This document shows, in pieces, positions 41,972 through 51,043 of a stretch of DNA of 64,000 nucleotides. The DNA lies in contig OZ241994.1 of the NCBI GenBank assembly GCA_965204525.1, positions 2,542,001-2,606,000 of the forward strand, written 5' to 3'. Source of the DNA: Bin5 sp965204525 (GTDB lineage Bacteria; Chloroflexota; Anaerolineae; Caldilineales; Caldilineaceae). Positions within the stretch are counted from its first letter, which is position 1. The number at the start of each line of letters is the position of its first letter. The notes beneath the pieces are model-generated. The model was not told the origin of the DNA. It saw only the letters and a list, made by a program, of their open reading frames with translations, and searched no databases. The position numbers and the translations under genes were made by a program.

Positions 41972-43003
41972 ATGAAAGTTGGTCTTGACGCTCTGACACT
42001 TAAAGCGGTAAGCCTCGATCCGTTGGAGCTCTTGCAACAGACGAGAGCCCACGGTCTGGAGGGCCTGCACTTTTCGACGAGGCTTCTGCAAGGGTGCGAC
42101 GAGGCCTATGTGGACAGGCTGTCGGAAGAGGCGGAGGCGGGCGGGCTGTATCTTGAACTGGCGGGATCCGGTGTCAACCCCGGTCGAAGCGGGCGGAGCG
42201 TCACCGAGGTGGTGGCAGAGTGGAAGCCTCTTTTCCCCCTGGCCAGGAGGTTGAACGCTCCGATTCTGAATACCTGTTTTGGTCTGCTCAAGGAGCGTAC
42301 TCTTTCTGCGCCAACACTGGCAGAACAGATCGATTTGACGATCGAGGTATTACGCGAGTTGGGCCTGATCGCTGCGGACTTCGACCTGATGATAACAGTG
42401 GAGCTCCATGTCGATCTGACTTCTTTGGAGCTTGTACGCATCATTGAAGAGGTCGATTCGGAGCACGTAGGAGTCAACCTGGATACGGCCAATGCGCTGG
42501 GGTTGCTCGAGGATCCCGTTGACGCGGCGCGGGCGCTGGCGCCATTCGTCCATACGACCCATTTCAAAGACACGTGCATCTATCCAACTGAAGAGGGATA
42601 TAACTGGCAAGGGGGCGCGCCTCTGGGGCGCGGCCTGGTCGATCTGCCGGCGGTCGTCGAGATCCTCTATCAGGCCAATCCAAACGTTCATTTGAACATA
42701 GAGGACAGCGGGGGCTTTATTCCGATTCCGATGTATGACGAGGCGTTCCTCGAGAGCTTCACCGATCTGACGCCGACCCGCATGGCCCGCTTTGTGCGCC
42801 ATCTGTGGCGGGGAGAGCAGCAGTTGCGGGCCGGCCTCCATCCGCGCCCGGAAGAGAGCAAGGACCTCGATTGGGCGACGATCATTCCGGCCCGACTTCA
42901 GTATAATGTCGACTACGCACGACGATTGCGCGACGAGACTGTGGCGCGCCTAGGAAACGCCGACCAATGCGATTCCGGACTGACGCGGGCAAAGAGCCAC
43001 TGA
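41972..43003 (+). CDS. sugar phosphate isomerase/epimerase-like TIM-barrel protein (1)
   Basis: 343 residues, AP-endonuclease-2/xylose-isomerase-like fold. Motifs: LHFSTRLLQG (N-term strand), NTCFGL (strand 3), ITVELHVDLTS with a metal Glu (strand 4-5), GVNLDTANAL with Asp, THFKDT with His and Asp/Lys, and LNIEDSGG. By family it isomerises or epimerises keto sugars or cyclitols with a divalent metal. The frame is open to 41927 but ATG 41972, AGAGG 8 nt upstream, starts the barrel. First enzyme after the transporter; a different member of the family is at 45028. Confidence 0.85.
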   Translation: MKVGLDALTLKAVSLDPLELLQQTRAHGLEGLHFSTRLLQGCDEAYVDRLSEEAEAGGLYLELAGSGVNPGRSGRSVTEVVAEWKPLFPLARRLNAPILNTCFGLLKERTLSAPTLAEQIDLTIEVLRELGLIAADFDLMITVELHVDLTSLELVRIIEEVDSEHVGVNLDTANALGLLEDPVDAARALAPFVHTTHFKDTCIYPTEEGYNWQGGAPLGRGLVDLPAVVEILYQANPNVHLNIEDSGGFIPIPMYDEAFLESFTDLTPTRMARFVRHLWRGEQQLRAGLHPRPEESKDLDWATIIPARLQYNVDYARRLRDETVARLGNADQCDSGLTRAKSH

Positions 43004-43024
43004 ATTCCATCAGGGGAGCTTCCA

Positions 43025-44212
43025 ATGACTGACTACAGAGCCGCGGTGATCGGCTGTGGACGCATGGCCCGGGGGCACATGAAGGCATATGAGGAGTTGG
43101 GCATTCCGATCGCGGCGGGGGCCGATATCTCCGAAGACGCTCTGCAGGCTTTCGCCGAGGAGACGGGCGCTCAAGGGTTGTATACCGATTACAAAGAGAT
43201 GCTGACTGAAGTTCAGCCGGACCTGGTGTCGGTTGTGACCCACGATGCGTTGCATTGCGCTATGGTGGTAGCTGCGGCACAGGCAGGGACGAAGGGGATC
43301 GTGTGCGAAAAGCCGATGGCCATGGATCTGACGGAGGCAGACGAGATGCTGGCAGCCTGCCGGGCGTCGGGCTCTCGTCTCACCATCAGCCACCAGCGCC
43401 ACTATATGCCCCAATACGCTCGCGCCCGCCAATTGATTGCCGACGGCGCCATCGGCCGCGTCGTTTCAGCTGATGCATCGCTTAAGCCCGGCTGCCTGAT
43501 GACGGACGGGACACACACGATCCATATGCTACTGGCGCTGCTGGGAGACCCGGAAGTCGACCACCTGCTGGGACAGGTGGACGGACATGAAGGCTATGAA
43601 TACTACGGACACCGCTGTGAGAACGCCGGCATTGCCTTCCTGGCGTTCACGAACCAGGTCAGAGCCCACTTTGTCTGGGGCTGGATGGCACGCGAGGCCG
43701 CTCGCGAAGGCAGAATCAGACGCCAGCATTCGCTGGATCCGGGCTGGAACGACGAGGTCCATCGCTACCATCATTTCGTCATTCACGGCGATGAGGGCAG
43801 ACTGGAACTCTACGGTGACGTATTCCGAGGCGCTGACCTTCTGAATGCGCCTGCGCTGCGGATATTTCAGGGGAGCCAGGTCAAAGAGATAGAGATTGAG
43901 TGGCCTGCTCCTGTCAGCGCAATCGGGCTCGAGATCAAGGATTTGATTGAGACGATCGAAACGGGGGCGCCCCATCCTTTGGATGGCGAAAACGGCCGCA
44001 AGGTGACCGAGGTGATGGTCGGTATCTATGAGTCGGCAAGGCGCCGCTCTGTCATTAAATTTCCAGTCGAGGTGCGGGATAATCCATTCCTGGCAATGTG
44101 TGAGACAGGTGACTTTCCTCCGCAGGGAGACGAAACCGGGAGGTACGTCGCTCCGAACGAACGTGAAAGATGGCGTGCCAGATCGGAGAATGAAAGCGAA
44201 AAAGGAGTGTAG
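43025..44212 (+). CDS. Gfo/Idh/MocA family NAD(P)-dependent oxidoreductase
   Basis: 395 residues. Rossmann motif VIGCGRMARGHM (about 8-19), VSVVTHDALH and the family's CEKP at about 93-96, then the beta-sheet substrate domain with DGTHTIHML (catalytic His) and HHFVIHGDEGRLEL. Oxidises a hydroxyl of a sugar, cyclitol or sugar acid. A Shine-Dalgarno GGGGAG lies 6 nt upstream. 21 bp after the isomerase-like gene; followed within 2 bp by an SDR dehydrogenase, a typical pairing for stepwise sugar oxidation. Confidence 0.94.
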   Translation: MTDYRAAVIGCGRMARGHMKAYEELGIPIAAGADISEDALQAFAEETGAQGLYTDYKEMLTEVQPDLVSVVTHDALHCAMVVAAAQAGTKGIVCEKPMAMDLTEADEMLAACRASGSRLTISHQRHYMPQYARARQLIADGAIGRVVSADASLKPGCLMTDGTHTIHMLLALLGDPEVDHLLGQVDGHEGYEYYGHRCENAGIAFLAFTNQVRAHFVWGWMAREAAREGRIRRQHSLDPGWNDEVHRYHHFVIHGDEGRLELYGDVFRGADLLNAPALRIFQGSQVKEIEIEWPAPVSAIGLEIKDLIETIETGAPHPLDGENGRKVTEVMVGIYESARRRSVIKFPVEVRDNPFLAMCETGDFPPQGDETGRYVAPNERERWRARSENESEKGV

Positions 44213-44214
44213 AG

Positions 44215-44973
44215 ATGGGAATTTTGAGCGGAAAGGCGGCACTGGTAACCGGTGGGCGGCGGGGAATCGGGCGGGGCGTCTGCCTGGCGCTGGCCGCGGA
44301 GGGCGCGGATGTGGCGGTGAATGATGTGGAGGGCGCGGAGCAGGCCGAGGCGGTTGCGCGGGAGGTACGAGAAATGGGCCGGCGCGCGGTGGTCGTCATG
44401 GCGGATGTTGCGCAGCCCGATCAGGTACAGGCCATGGTGGACGGGGTTGTTGAAGAGTTGGTTGGGCTGGATATTCTGGTCAACAATGCCGGGGTGGAGT
44501 CGATAGTTCCCTTCCTGGAGATTACGCCGGAAGAATGGGAACGCGTGACCAATATCAATCTGCGCGGCGAGTTTCTCTGTGCGCAGGCGGCAGTCCGTCA
44601 CATGGTTTCCAGTAGGAAAGGGGGCGCCATCGTCAACATTGGTTCGGTGCAGGCGGGGATGGTGTTACCGGGTCGGGCGCACTATGCGCCGAGTAAACGC
44701 GGCGTCGAGGCGTTGACCGCGAATCTGGCGGTCGAACTGGCCGAGCACAATATCCGCGTCAACTGTATCAACCCGGGGCTGATCGACACGGACATGACCA
44801 GCTGGGTGATGAAGGACCCTGAAATCCTTCCGATTGTTCTGGAAAAGATTGCTCTCAAGCGCGCCGGCGAGCCGGACGAGATCGGGCAGGTCGCGGCATT
44901 CCTGGCTTCGGACAAGGCAAGCTACGTGACGGGGCAGTCTCTCTACGTGGACGGTGGATTCCGCATCATGTAA
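44215..44973 (+). CDS. short-chain dehydrogenase/reductase (glucose-1-dehydrogenase / gluconate-5-dehydrogenase type)
   Basis: 252 residues. TGGRRGIG (12-19) for NAD(P), VNNAG, a catalytic Ser in GSVQAGM, and Y157-x3-K161 (YAPSK). The C-terminal GQSLYVDGGF is the usual classical SDR ending. Its ATG is 2 nt after the Gfo/Idh stop, with AAAGGAG in that gene's last codons, so translation is coupled. Oxidises a secondary alcohol of a sugar-like substrate. Confidence 0.94.
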   Translation: MGILSGKAALVTGGRRGIGRGVCLALAAEGADVAVNDVEGAEQAEAVAREVREMGRRAVVVMADVAQPDQVQAMVDGVVEELVGLDILVNNAGVESIVPFLEITPEEWERVTNINLRGEFLCAQAAVRHMVSSRKGGAIVNIGSVQAGMVLPGRAHYAPSKRGVEALTANLAVELAEHNIRVNCINPGLIDTDMTSWVMKDPEILPIVLEKIALKRAGEPDEIGQVAAFLASDKASYVTGQSLYVDGGFRIM

Positions 44974-45027
44974 ACACGGGGTCCGAAGGCCAATAACTGG
45001 ACCGGGCACCTTTGTGAGGAGAGGAAA

Positions 45028-45882
45028 ATGAAGATCGGCCATACGGGGATCACCTGGGGGATCCCGGGGGATGTTGAGCAGGCTTACCGCGAAACTGCCG
45101 AGTTGGGCTATCAAGGCTTTGAGACTTTCGCGGCGAAGATTCTCGATCTCAACGGGAGCAGGCCAGGCGGGTATCGCGGCCTGGTCGAAAGTTTTGGCAT
45201 TCCGACGGCGGCAGCCTACTGTTACAAGGACTGGGTCAATCCGGAGACGGCGGCGGCCGATCAGGAGAACGCCCGTCGGGAGGCCGATGGGTTGCGCGCG
45301 CTGCCCGGCGGAGAGACGCTGGTACTGCAGGCGGGTCCGCGCCCTGTGGACGGCTATACACCGGACCAGTTTCGCCGACTGGCCGATGCGCTAAATCAGA
45401 TCGGAGAGTATTGCCATCAGAACGGCCTCGCGGCGGGGCTGCACCCGCACACGGGGACGGCTATCGAGACCCGAGAGGAGATCGACACGATTTTGGGGCT
45501 GGTGGATGCATCACTCATCGGATTCGCGCCCGATACCGGTCAGATCGCCAAGGGGGGCAGTGACATCCTGGAGGTGATGCGTACGTACCGAGACCGCATC
45601 GTCCACGTCCATTTGAAGGACTGGAACGGAAGCTACGAGCGTGATGCCGACGGTAAAGAGATCGATAGAAGCGGTTACGTCAATTACGAGCCGATAGGCA
45701 GCGGCATTCTTCCCATGCCGGAAATTTTTGCGATTCTGACTGCGGACGGCGGGTTCGGGAGATGGGTAAACGTTGAGTTGGACGGAACGGCGCGTGCGCC
45801 GCGTCCGCCGCGGGAGGCGGCCGGGATGAGTCGTACGTATCTTGAGTCGGTTCTCGGTCGTGATACCGCCTGGACTTCCTGA
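45028..45882 (+). CDS. sugar phosphate isomerase/epimerase-like TIM-barrel protein (2), IolE/IolH-like
   Basis: 284 residues, compact TIM barrel. Motifs: IGHTGITWG, ELGYQGFETFA, GLAAGLHPHTGTAIETREEID (metal Glu and His), IGFAPDTGQIAKGG (metal Asp), VHVHLKDWN and NVELDGT. The pattern is close to inosose dehydratase/2-keto-myo-inositol dehydratase-like proteins. GAGGAG lies 7 nt before ATG. It follows the SDR gene by 54 bp. A cyclitol or keto-sugar isomerase/dehydratase step is likely. Confidence 0.88.
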   Translation: MKIGHTGITWGIPGDVEQAYRETAELGYQGFETFAAKILDLNGSRPGGYRGLVESFGIPTAAAYCYKDWVNPETAAADQENARREADGLRALPGGETLVLQAGPRPVDGYTPDQFRRLADALNQIGEYCHQNGLAAGLHPHTGTAIETREEIDTILGLVDASLIGFAPDTGQIAKGGSDILEVMRTYRDRIVHVHLKDWNGSYERDADGKEIDRSGYVNYEPIGSGILPMPEIFAILTADGGFGRWVNVELDGTARAPRPPREAAGMSRTYLESVLGRDTAWTS

Positions 45883-45951
45883 GGCGTGCAGGGAAGGAAG
45901 AGGCCCAGGAAAAGTGTAGTGACAGGGAAAGAAGGTAGTCGAAAACAGGAC

Positions 45952-46902
45952 ATGAAGATCAATTTTGCAGACGCCCTCATTGAAGATGATCTGGCTGCCT
46001 TGCGAGCGGCTCCCAAGGTCGACCTGCACTGCCACGCTTTTTTCAGCACACGCCGCCGAAACCTGGAGTCACGCTTCGGCTGCACGATTGAGAGTCCTCC
46101 AGCCAAAATGAAGAGGCTGGGAGGGATGCACATATACGCTACCGACGTTCTGGACCCCTATTTGCGCGACCGCGAGACAGTCGAGTTTGTGGCAGAGTCA
46201 GCGGTTCGCGACGCAGTTGGGGACGGTGTCGTTTTGCTGGAGATGAGTTTTGACATTCGCCGCACCGCATACTATGAAGATGGGCTGGCAGGTGTGGTAC
46301 GGCATCTGAAAGATCTGGCCGCACATTACTCTCCGCAGATTGACTTGCGCCCGGAGTTAGGTATTCCCCGTCAGGTCGCTTCCAACCCGGAACAGATGGC
46401 GCTGGCGCACGAGGCAATCGGGTTGGGCTTCTTTGGGTCGATAGACCTGTACGACCACCAGGAGGCGTGTGAGCCTGAGGATGTCGAAGCGCTCTATGTA
46501 GAAGCAAAGGCCGCGGACATGAAGTTGAAAGCGCACGTCGGAGAGTTCGGGGGCGCGGAGGAGGTCCGGCGAACGGTTGAACTGCTGGAACTGGACGAGG
46601 TACAGCACGGTATCGGCGCGGCGGAGTCGGTCGAGGTCATGCGCTGGCTGGCCGGGAACCGGATTCGACTGAATGTGTGCCCGACGAGTAATGTGATGCT
46701 GAATGCCGTACCTGACATGGCCAGTCACCCGATCCGGCTCCTCTTTGACAGCGGCGTGCCGGTGACGGTCAACTCTGACGACCCGATGATATTTGACCAG
46801 AGCGTCTCTGACGAATATCGCAATTTGTACCGGTCAGGTGTTTTCAGCGCCGACGAGCTGGATGGCATCCGGCGGGCGTCGCTCGAGGGCGTCGTCAAAT
46901 GA
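45952..46902 (+). CDS. adenosine-deaminase-like amidohydrolase, C-terminus short
   Basis: 316 residues. HxH metal motif VDLHCH (H26, H28), HVGEFGGAEE, the catalytic His in VQHGIGA, NVCPTSNVMLN and TVNSDDPMIFDQ with two Asp, all in family order. Deaminates a purine-like ring by a Zn-bound water. The protein ends 10 residues after DELDGIRRAS, about 15-25 residues earlier than usual, so the last helix may be missing. The start is ATG 45952; a frame extension reaches GTG 45886, and AGGA is only 1 nt before ATG, so the start is uncertain. Its presence in a sugar cluster suggests nucleoside or aminated-ring use. Confidence 0.75.
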   Translation: MKINFADALIEDDLAALRAAPKVDLHCHAFFSTRRRNLESRFGCTIESPPAKMKRLGGMHIYATDVLDPYLRDRETVEFVAESAVRDAVGDGVVLLEMSFDIRRTAYYEDGLAGVVRHLKDLAAHYSPQIDLRPELGIPRQVASNPEQMALAHEAIGLGFFGSIDLYDHQEACEPEDVEALYVEAKAADMKLKAHVGEFGGAEEVRRTVELLELDEVQHGIGAAESVEVMRWLAGNRIRLNVCPTSNVMLNAVPDMASHPIRLLFDSGVPVTVNSDDPMIFDQSVSDEYRNLYRSGVFSADELDGIRRASLEGVVK

Positions 46903-47017
46903 GTCGCTAACTATCTTGAACTGTGATAGGCTACCCACTGCAGGCAACCCCGACACCCACCGGCAGTTACCCGGCAATCCCTACATTTCCCAAATCGCCT
47001 AGAGGAGAAAAACGGTC

Positions 47018-47338
47018 ATGTATGTCATCATCGCCCCTCTCAAGATCAAGGAAGAGTTTACAGAACGGTTCATCGAAGAGATATTGCTGGACGCCCAGGG
47101 TTCGGTGCAACATGAGCCCGGTTGTCTGCGATTTGACGTGATCCAGGATAGCGACGATCCGAACAAGATCTGGCTGTATGAGGTCTATGAGGACGAGGCC
47201 GCGTTCCAGGCGCACATGCAGACGCCCCACTTCATCAGGTGGCGGGATACAACCGAGGATTGGGTGGCTGAGCGACCCGAAGGCAAAGCGATTGGGGCAT
47301 CTGTCCTCTGGCCGCCACGCGAAGACTGGGATAAGTAA
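47018..47338 (+). CDS. antibiotic biosynthesis monooxygenase (ABM) domain protein
   Basis: 106 residues, ferredoxin-like ABM fold: YVIIAPLKIKEEFTERFIE, HEPGCLRFDVIQDSDDPNKI (listed in parts), YEVYEDEAAFQAHMQTPHF. The last is the family hallmark. GAGGAG lies 8 nt before ATG. Such small dimers act as quinone or small-molecule oxygenases, or isomerases like LsrG. No specific substrate can be given. Encoded between the deaminase-like and first GGT-like genes. Confidence 0.85.
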   Translation: MYVIIAPLKIKEEFTERFIEEILLDAQGSVQHEPGCLRFDVIQDSDDPNKIWLYEVYEDEAAFQAHMQTPHFIRWRDTTEDWVAERPEGKAIGASVLWPPREDWDK

Positions 47339-47394
47339 AGCGGCGCCGGTCCCTCCAAAAGATGGGCACGGGCCCACGCACAGGGAGCAAACCA

Positions 47395-49131
47395 ATGTCA
47401 TTTACAACACGCCCGGTTTTCATGGGCCGCCATGGCGTCGTCTCGGCCGGTCATTATCTGGCGGCGGCGGCGGGCTCCCGCATGTTGGAGCAAGGCGGCA
47501 ATGCGATCGATGCCGGTGTTGCCGCCGGATTCGCGCTCAATGTGCTGGAGCCGCAGTCAAACGGCATCGGGGGCGAGGTCCCCATCCTCATCTATTGCGC
47601 GCGGCAGCGCCGGGCGTACGCAATCAACGGGCAAGGTTACGCGCCGAAGACCGCGACTATCGCCTGGTTCCGATCTCAGGGGATCGAGATCATACCGGGC
47701 GACGGCTTTCTGCCGGCGACCGTGCCGGGCGCTTTCGGCTCGTGGACGACAGCGCTGGAGCAGTTTGGGCGCTTGCGGCTCAAGGATGTGCTGGAGCCGA
47801 CGATCGAGCTGACGGAAGACGGGTTTGCGGTCTATCCGGGGCTGCACGGCTCGCTGACCAGACTGAAGGAGAAGTTTGAGAGCGAATGGCCCAGTTCGGC
47901 GCGGGCTTATCTGCCGAACGGGCGGGCACCGGAGGTGGGCGAGTTCCTGGCCAATCCGGACTGGGCGGAGACGTTCAAGGCAACGGTCGACGCAGAAATA
48001 CGCAACAGCCACCTTGGACGTGAGGCGGGTATCGCCGCTGCCCGCGACTATTTCTACAAAGGGCCTATCGCCGAAAAGATCGTCGCCTTCCAGCGCGATA
48101 CGAAGGTGCGAGACGCCAGCGGGCAGTGCAACACAGGGCTCTTGGCAGAAGACGACTTTCACGACTACACCACAAAGGTGGAGTCACCGGTCACCTTCAA
48201 TTATCGTGGCTACGACGTGTACAAATGCAACACGTGGTGCCAGGGTCCCGTCTTTCTACAGCAGTTGGCGCTGCTCGAAGGCTTTGACCTCGACGCGTTC
48301 GAACACAATTCAGCGGAATATATCCACACAGTGGTCGAAGCGTCGAAGTTGGCCTTTGCCGACCGTGAACAGTATTATGGCGACCCGGACTTTGTGGACG
48401 TGCCGCTCGACCGCCTGCTATCGAAGGAGTATGCTTCCGATCGCCGGGAACTGATTGACGCGCAACGGGCGTCGTTGGAATTGCGCCCCGGCGATGCCCC
48501 CGCCAGCACGCCCACCCATGCGGAAGCGGATCCGAACGTCTATACGGGCGATACGACGCACGTAGATGCAGTCGATCACGAGGGCAATCTGTTCGCGGCA
48601 ACGCCCAGCGGCGGCTGGATCCCGTCATCGCCGGTCATCGAAGGCCTGGGCTTCCCGTTGGGGACGCGGGGGCAGATGTTCTACCTGGACCCGAGCCACG
48701 CCAATGCACTTGTGCCCCGCAAACGGCCGCGTACAACGCTCACGCCCTCGCTGGCGACAAAGGACGGCGAACCCTTCATGGCTTTCGGCACGCCGGGCGG
48801 CGATTCCCAGGATCAGTGGACGCTGCAGTTCTTCCTCAACGTCATCGACTTCGGCATGAACCTTCAGGAGGCGATTGACGCTCCCAATTTCCACACAAAC
48901 CACTTCCCCAATTCCTTCTACCCGCACAACGCCAGACCGGGCAGCCTTACGCTGGAGGCGCGCATTCCCGAAACCGTACGGGACGCGCTCAGCGAGCGAG
49001 GCCACGAGATTACGGTGGGCGGGGAATGGGCCCATGGGAAGGTACTTGCCATCACGTTTGACCCCGCGAGCGGTCTGATCGCGGCGGGCGCCTCGCCGCG
49101 TGGGCAGATTGCCTATGCGATGGGGCGGTGA
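47395..49131 (+). CDS. gamma-glutamyltransferase-like Ntn hydrolase (1)
   Basis: 578 residues. Family motifs: MLEQGGNAIDAGVAAGFAL (about 30-48), VPGAFGSW, the nucleophile in GDTTHVDAVD (T387) that becomes N-terminal after autocleavage, and GTPGGDSQDQWTLQFFLN near the C-terminus. The canonical TTHxS is TTHVDAVD here, so the Ser after His is Asp. Hydrolyses or transfers a gamma-glutamyl or similar acyl group. No signal peptide is seen, unlike periplasmic GGT. ATG 47395 with GGGAG 8 nt upstream; the frame is open to 47362. Encoded directly before a second, divergent member. Confidence 0.88.
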   Translation: MSFTTRPVFMGRHGVVSAGHYLAAAAGSRMLEQGGNAIDAGVAAGFALNVLEPQSNGIGGEVPILIYCARQRRAYAINGQGYAPKTATIAWFRSQGIEIIPGDGFLPATVPGAFGSWTTALEQFGRLRLKDVLEPTIELTEDGFAVYPGLHGSLTRLKEKFESEWPSSARAYLPNGRAPEVGEFLANPDWAETFKATVDAEIRNSHLGREAGIAAARDYFYKGPIAEKIVAFQRDTKVRDASGQCNTGLLAEDDFHDYTTKVESPVTFNYRGYDVYKCNTWCQGPVFLQQLALLEGFDLDAFEHNSAEYIHTVVEASKLAFADREQYYGDPDFVDVPLDRLLSKEYASDRRELIDAQRASLELRPGDAPASTPTHAEADPNVYTGDTTHVDAVDHEGNLFAATPSGGWIPSSPVIEGLGFPLGTRGQMFYLDPSHANALVPRKRPRTTLTPSLATKDGEPFMAFGTPGGDSQDQWTLQFFLNVIDFGMNLQEAIDAPNFHTNHFPNSFYPHNARPGSLTLEARIPETVRDALSERGHEITVGGEWAHGKVLAITFDPASGLIAAGASPRGQIAYAMGR

Positions 49132-49206
49132 AGAGTAGTGGTCGGTGGTCAGTTGTTAGACGCGGCAGTCACCAAGTAATGCGTATCAGATAGTTGGAGG
49201 TGCGGT

Positions 49207-50844
49207 ATGCAGTCCCCACATGGTATTACGGCTTCGGCGTTTCGCCCGTCTGTGATGGGCAGGAACGGGATGGTTACATCAGGGCATGCGCTCGCGTCGC
49301 AGGCGGGGATCCGAACGATGATGCGCGGGGGCAATGCTGTGGACGCGGCGATTGCCACGGCGGCCGCGCTGGGCGCGGTTGAGCCGGCCGGTTCGGGGGT
49401 CGGCGGAGACGGCTTTATTCTGATCTATTGGGCTGAAACCGGGGAGGTCAGCGCGGTAAACGCGACCGGTCCTGCTCCTGGGGCGGCCACCCGCGAACGC
49501 TATCTGCAGGATGGCGGGATCCCTATGAAGGGGATTCGCAGTGTCTCAGTGCCTGGGTTGGTGGATGGGTGGCTGCTGGCGCATGAACGGTACGGCGCGC
49601 TACCGCTGGAGGAGGTGTTCCGTTCCGCCATAGCGCTGTGTGAGGACGGTTTTCCGATCAGCCATCTGCTGGCGAGCGGCTTGCAGGCTGAACACGAGCG
49701 TTTCGCGGCCGACCCGCACACGCGGGCCATTTATACCAATGACGGGGACCCGATCCCGGCGGGCGGGATACTGTGCAACTATAATCTGGGCGAGACACTG
49801 CACAGGATCGCCCAGGATGGCGGAAGGATTTTCTACGAGGGGGAAATCGCCAGGGAAATCGCTGAGTTCAGCCGGGCGCGGGACGGCCTGCTGACAGAAG
49901 AGGATCTGGGCAATTACCATGCGCAATGGGTCGAGCCGATTCACGTCAACTATCGCGGGCACGAGGTCTACGAGATGCCGCCCAATTCGAGCGGGCATAT
50001 CCTGCTGCAGGAGTTGAATATCGTTGAGCTGTTCGATCTGCAGAACCTGGGGTGCAATACGGCCGCAAGCGTCCATCTGATGGTGGAGGCGAAGAAACTG
50101 GCATTCGCCGACCGAGAGAAGTATATGGCGGACCCGGAGTGGGTCGATATTCCGCTGGAGGGGATGCTATCGAAGTCGTATGCGGCTGAGCAGGCCGATC
50201 GCATCGATATGGGGCGGGCGGCGGTCGATGTCGCGGCCGGCGGGCCGGAAGCGCACGAAGACACGACCTGCTTTTGTGTGGGGGACCGGGCGGGAAACCT
50301 GGTCTGCATACTCCAAAGCATCCAGTCCGGATTTGGTTCGAGCCTGGTCGCGGGTGACACGGGTATCCTGCTCAACAACCGCATGACCTACTGGCACCTG
50401 GAGGAGGGGCACGCGAACTGCCTGATGCCGGGCAAGCGGGTACGGCATACGATGAATCCTGTCATCATAACCAAGGACGGCCGACCGCTGATTGCATGCG
50501 GGACGCCGGGTGCGGATACGCAGGTGCAGACGAATCTGCAGCTTGTTACTCACATGCTCGATTTCGGCATGACGCCGCAGGAGGCGGTTGCGGCGCCGCG
50601 CTGGCGCAGTCTACAGAACCCGATGGAATCGACAATCCCGCATGTCTGCTCCAATAACCTGCAGGTGGAAGACCGCTTTCCGGAAGAAGTGCGGAAGGAG
50701 CTGGCACGGAAAGGGCACGAGCTCGAAATGGTAGGCGACTGGGGCGGGCCGGGCAGCGCGCAGGCGATCATGGTGCATCCGGCATCCGGAGCGCTGATAG
50801 GCGGCTCCGATCCGCGGAGGGATGGGTACGCGGTCGGATATTAG
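49207..50844 (+). CDS. gamma-glutamyltransferase-like Ntn hydrolase (2)
   Basis: 545 residues, same family as the preceding gene but only distantly alike. RGGNAVDAAIATAAALG (about 38-54), SVPGLVDGW, nucleophile candidate T353 in HEDTTCFCVGD, and GTPGADTQVQTNLQLV. The canonical His after TT is Cys here, which is unusual; autoprocessing or activity may differ. GGAGG lies 6 nt before ATG. No signal peptide. The pair may form a heteromer or act in succession. Confidence 0.87.
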   Translation: MQSPHGITASAFRPSVMGRNGMVTSGHALASQAGIRTMMRGGNAVDAAIATAAALGAVEPAGSGVGGDGFILIYWAETGEVSAVNATGPAPGAATRERYLQDGGIPMKGIRSVSVPGLVDGWLLAHERYGALPLEEVFRSAIALCEDGFPISHLLASGLQAEHERFAADPHTRAIYTNDGDPIPAGGILCNYNLGETLHRIAQDGGRIFYEGEIAREIAEFSRARDGLLTEEDLGNYHAQWVEPIHVNYRGHEVYEMPPNSSGHILLQELNIVELFDLQNLGCNTAASVHLMVEAKKLAFADREKYMADPEWVDIPLEGMLSKSYAAEQADRIDMGRAAVDVAAGGPEAHEDTTCFCVGDRAGNLVCILQSIQSGFGSSLVAGDTGILLNNRMTYWHLEEGHANCLMPGKRVRHTMNPVIITKDGRPLIACGTPGADTQVQTNLQLVTHMLDFGMTPQEAVAAPRWRSLQNPMESTIPHVCSNNLQVEDRFPEEVRKELARKGHELEMVGDWGGPGSAQAIMVHPASGALIGGSDPRRDGYAVGY

Positions 50845-51043
50845 ACTGGCATACGCTCAAGGTAGTCGGCGCGCTAATGGAAGGCACACTTTAGTGGAAG
50901 TTGCCTCGTGAACCCTGAGCGGCGGAGTTCATTCCACGCGAGAACTCTACGTTATTCCTTTTACATGACAGTTCCGACGTGAACAGAGAAAGCTCTTGGG
51001 CTTCCGCATTCGGGCGCCCAACAGTTTCTGCAAGAGAGGAGTT

